Shown one piece after another: positions 63,578 through 64,000 of a stretch of DNA of 64,000 nt (positions are counted from its first letter, which is position 1; every line of letters begins with the position of its first letter). The notes beneath the pieces are model-generated. The model had not been told where the DNA came from and did not search any database. It saw only the letters and a program-made list of their open reading frames with translations. The position numbers and the translations under genes were made by a program. This DNA comes from Marinobacter sp. JH2 (GTDB lineage: Bacteria; Pseudomonadota; Gammaproteobacteria; Pseudomonadales; Oleiphilaceae). The DNA is taken from positions 3,162,001 to 3,226,000 of the forward strand of contig NZ_CP037934.1 of NCBI RefSeq assembly GCF_004353225.1. The letters are read 5' to 3'.

Positions 63578-64000
63578 ATGACCAATGCACCGGTAATGGA
63601 TCGACCAAACACCACCACGGGCTCAGGTGATAGTGCATTCAGTGATTTGTTATTCGCGGACCCCGATAACACCGGTCGCCGTGCCGAAGTGGGGGATACC
63701 CATTTTCAGCTTCGCGGGCTGGAAGAAAATCGCTTGATTGATGCCAGTACACCGTTGTTGGGGCTGGTTATCCGGGTTCGCCGGTTGGCCGATTTTCACG
63801 ATGTGGAAAACTTGTACCAGCAGGTTGTTGATGAGGTGGCGGCCATTGACCGCGAACTGATCGAACAAGGCCATGAACGGCCCATCGTGGTGGCTTATCG
63901 CTATGTGCTCTGTGCCTTTATCGACGAAGCGGTATTGGGCACGAATTGGGGCGCACACAGCGTGTGGTCGCAGCACTCGTTACTCTCGCGTTTCCATAAC
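63578..64000 (+). CDS. tssL: T6SS inner-membrane protein TssL (DotU family), 3' end beyond window
   Basis: The frame opens at ATG 63578, with CAGGAG upstream, and runs to the last base of the window. 141 residues are seen. DSAFSDLLFADP, a polar linker and STPLLGLVIRVRRL lead into the DotU core YRYVLCAFIDEAVLGTNWG, which includes the family-typical FIDE and NWG. The C-terminal transmembrane helix and any peptidoglycan-binding OmpA-like domain lie outside the window. It interacts with TssM, presumably the next gene. Confidence 0.92.
   Translation, partial: MTNAPVMDRPNTTTGSGDSAFSDLLFADPDNTGRRAEVGDTHFQLRGLEENRLIDASTPLLGLVIRVRRLADFHDVENLYQQVVDEVAAIDRELIEQGHERPIVVAYRYVLCAFIDEAVLGTNWGAHSVWSQHSLLSRFHN

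Overview
The window looks like chromosome from a marine gammaproteobacterium, most likely Marinobacter or a close relative. This rests on gene content and order recognised by eye: a Pseudomonas-style pilGHIJK-chpABC block divergent from gshB-tonB-yqgE-ruvX-pyrR-pyrB-pyrC', an E. coli-like yrfG-hslR-hslO-pckA block, rsmD/ftsY-ftsE-ftsX-rpoH, and a type VI secretion (T6SS) cluster. No search was run. Coding density is high and no gene-free gap exceeds 300 bases. I found no tRNA, rRNA, IS element, phage or CRISPR.

Bases 1-12300: signalling and metabolic genes, mostly on the minus strand. They include a truncated CHASE-GGDEF protein, an HD-GYP phosphodiesterase, a CoA-binding protein, an enoyl-CoA hydratase/isomerase, an HSDL2-like SDR, folE, an alpha/beta hydrolase, a second diguanylate cyclase, a patatin-like lipase, a membrane PAS protein and zur-znuC-znuB without znuA.

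Bases 12370-25810: the complete Chp chemosensory system (PilG, PilH, PilI, PilJ, PilK, giant ChpA, ChpB, ChpC), expected to control type IV pili and cAMP-dependent surface behaviour. With the c-di-GMP enzymes nearby, the left third is rich in surface and motility signalling.

Bases 26120-38300: gshB, tonB and the pyrimidine genes in tight, partly overlapping order. Next is an unusual TRAP-like uptake set (periplasmic binding protein, lipoprotein, fused permease) interrupted by an HU gene on the other strand, then pckA.

Bases 38450-54811: hslO, hslR, yrfG, mutM, a fatty acid desaturase with a palindrome in its upstream region, rsmD, ftsY, ftsE, ftsX, rpoH, a glxR-hyi pair, a two-component system, greB with a possible small RNA in front, a stand-alone integrase-type SAM-like domain protein and an acyl-CoA-binding protein.

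Bases 55083-64000: a T6SS operon in the order tssB, tssC, tssE, tssF, tssG, tagH(fha), tssJ, tssK, tssL, cut by the window end in tssL. It encodes the sheath, most of the baseplate and part of the membrane complex. hcp, vgrG, clpV, tssM and tssA must lie beyond the window or elsewhere.
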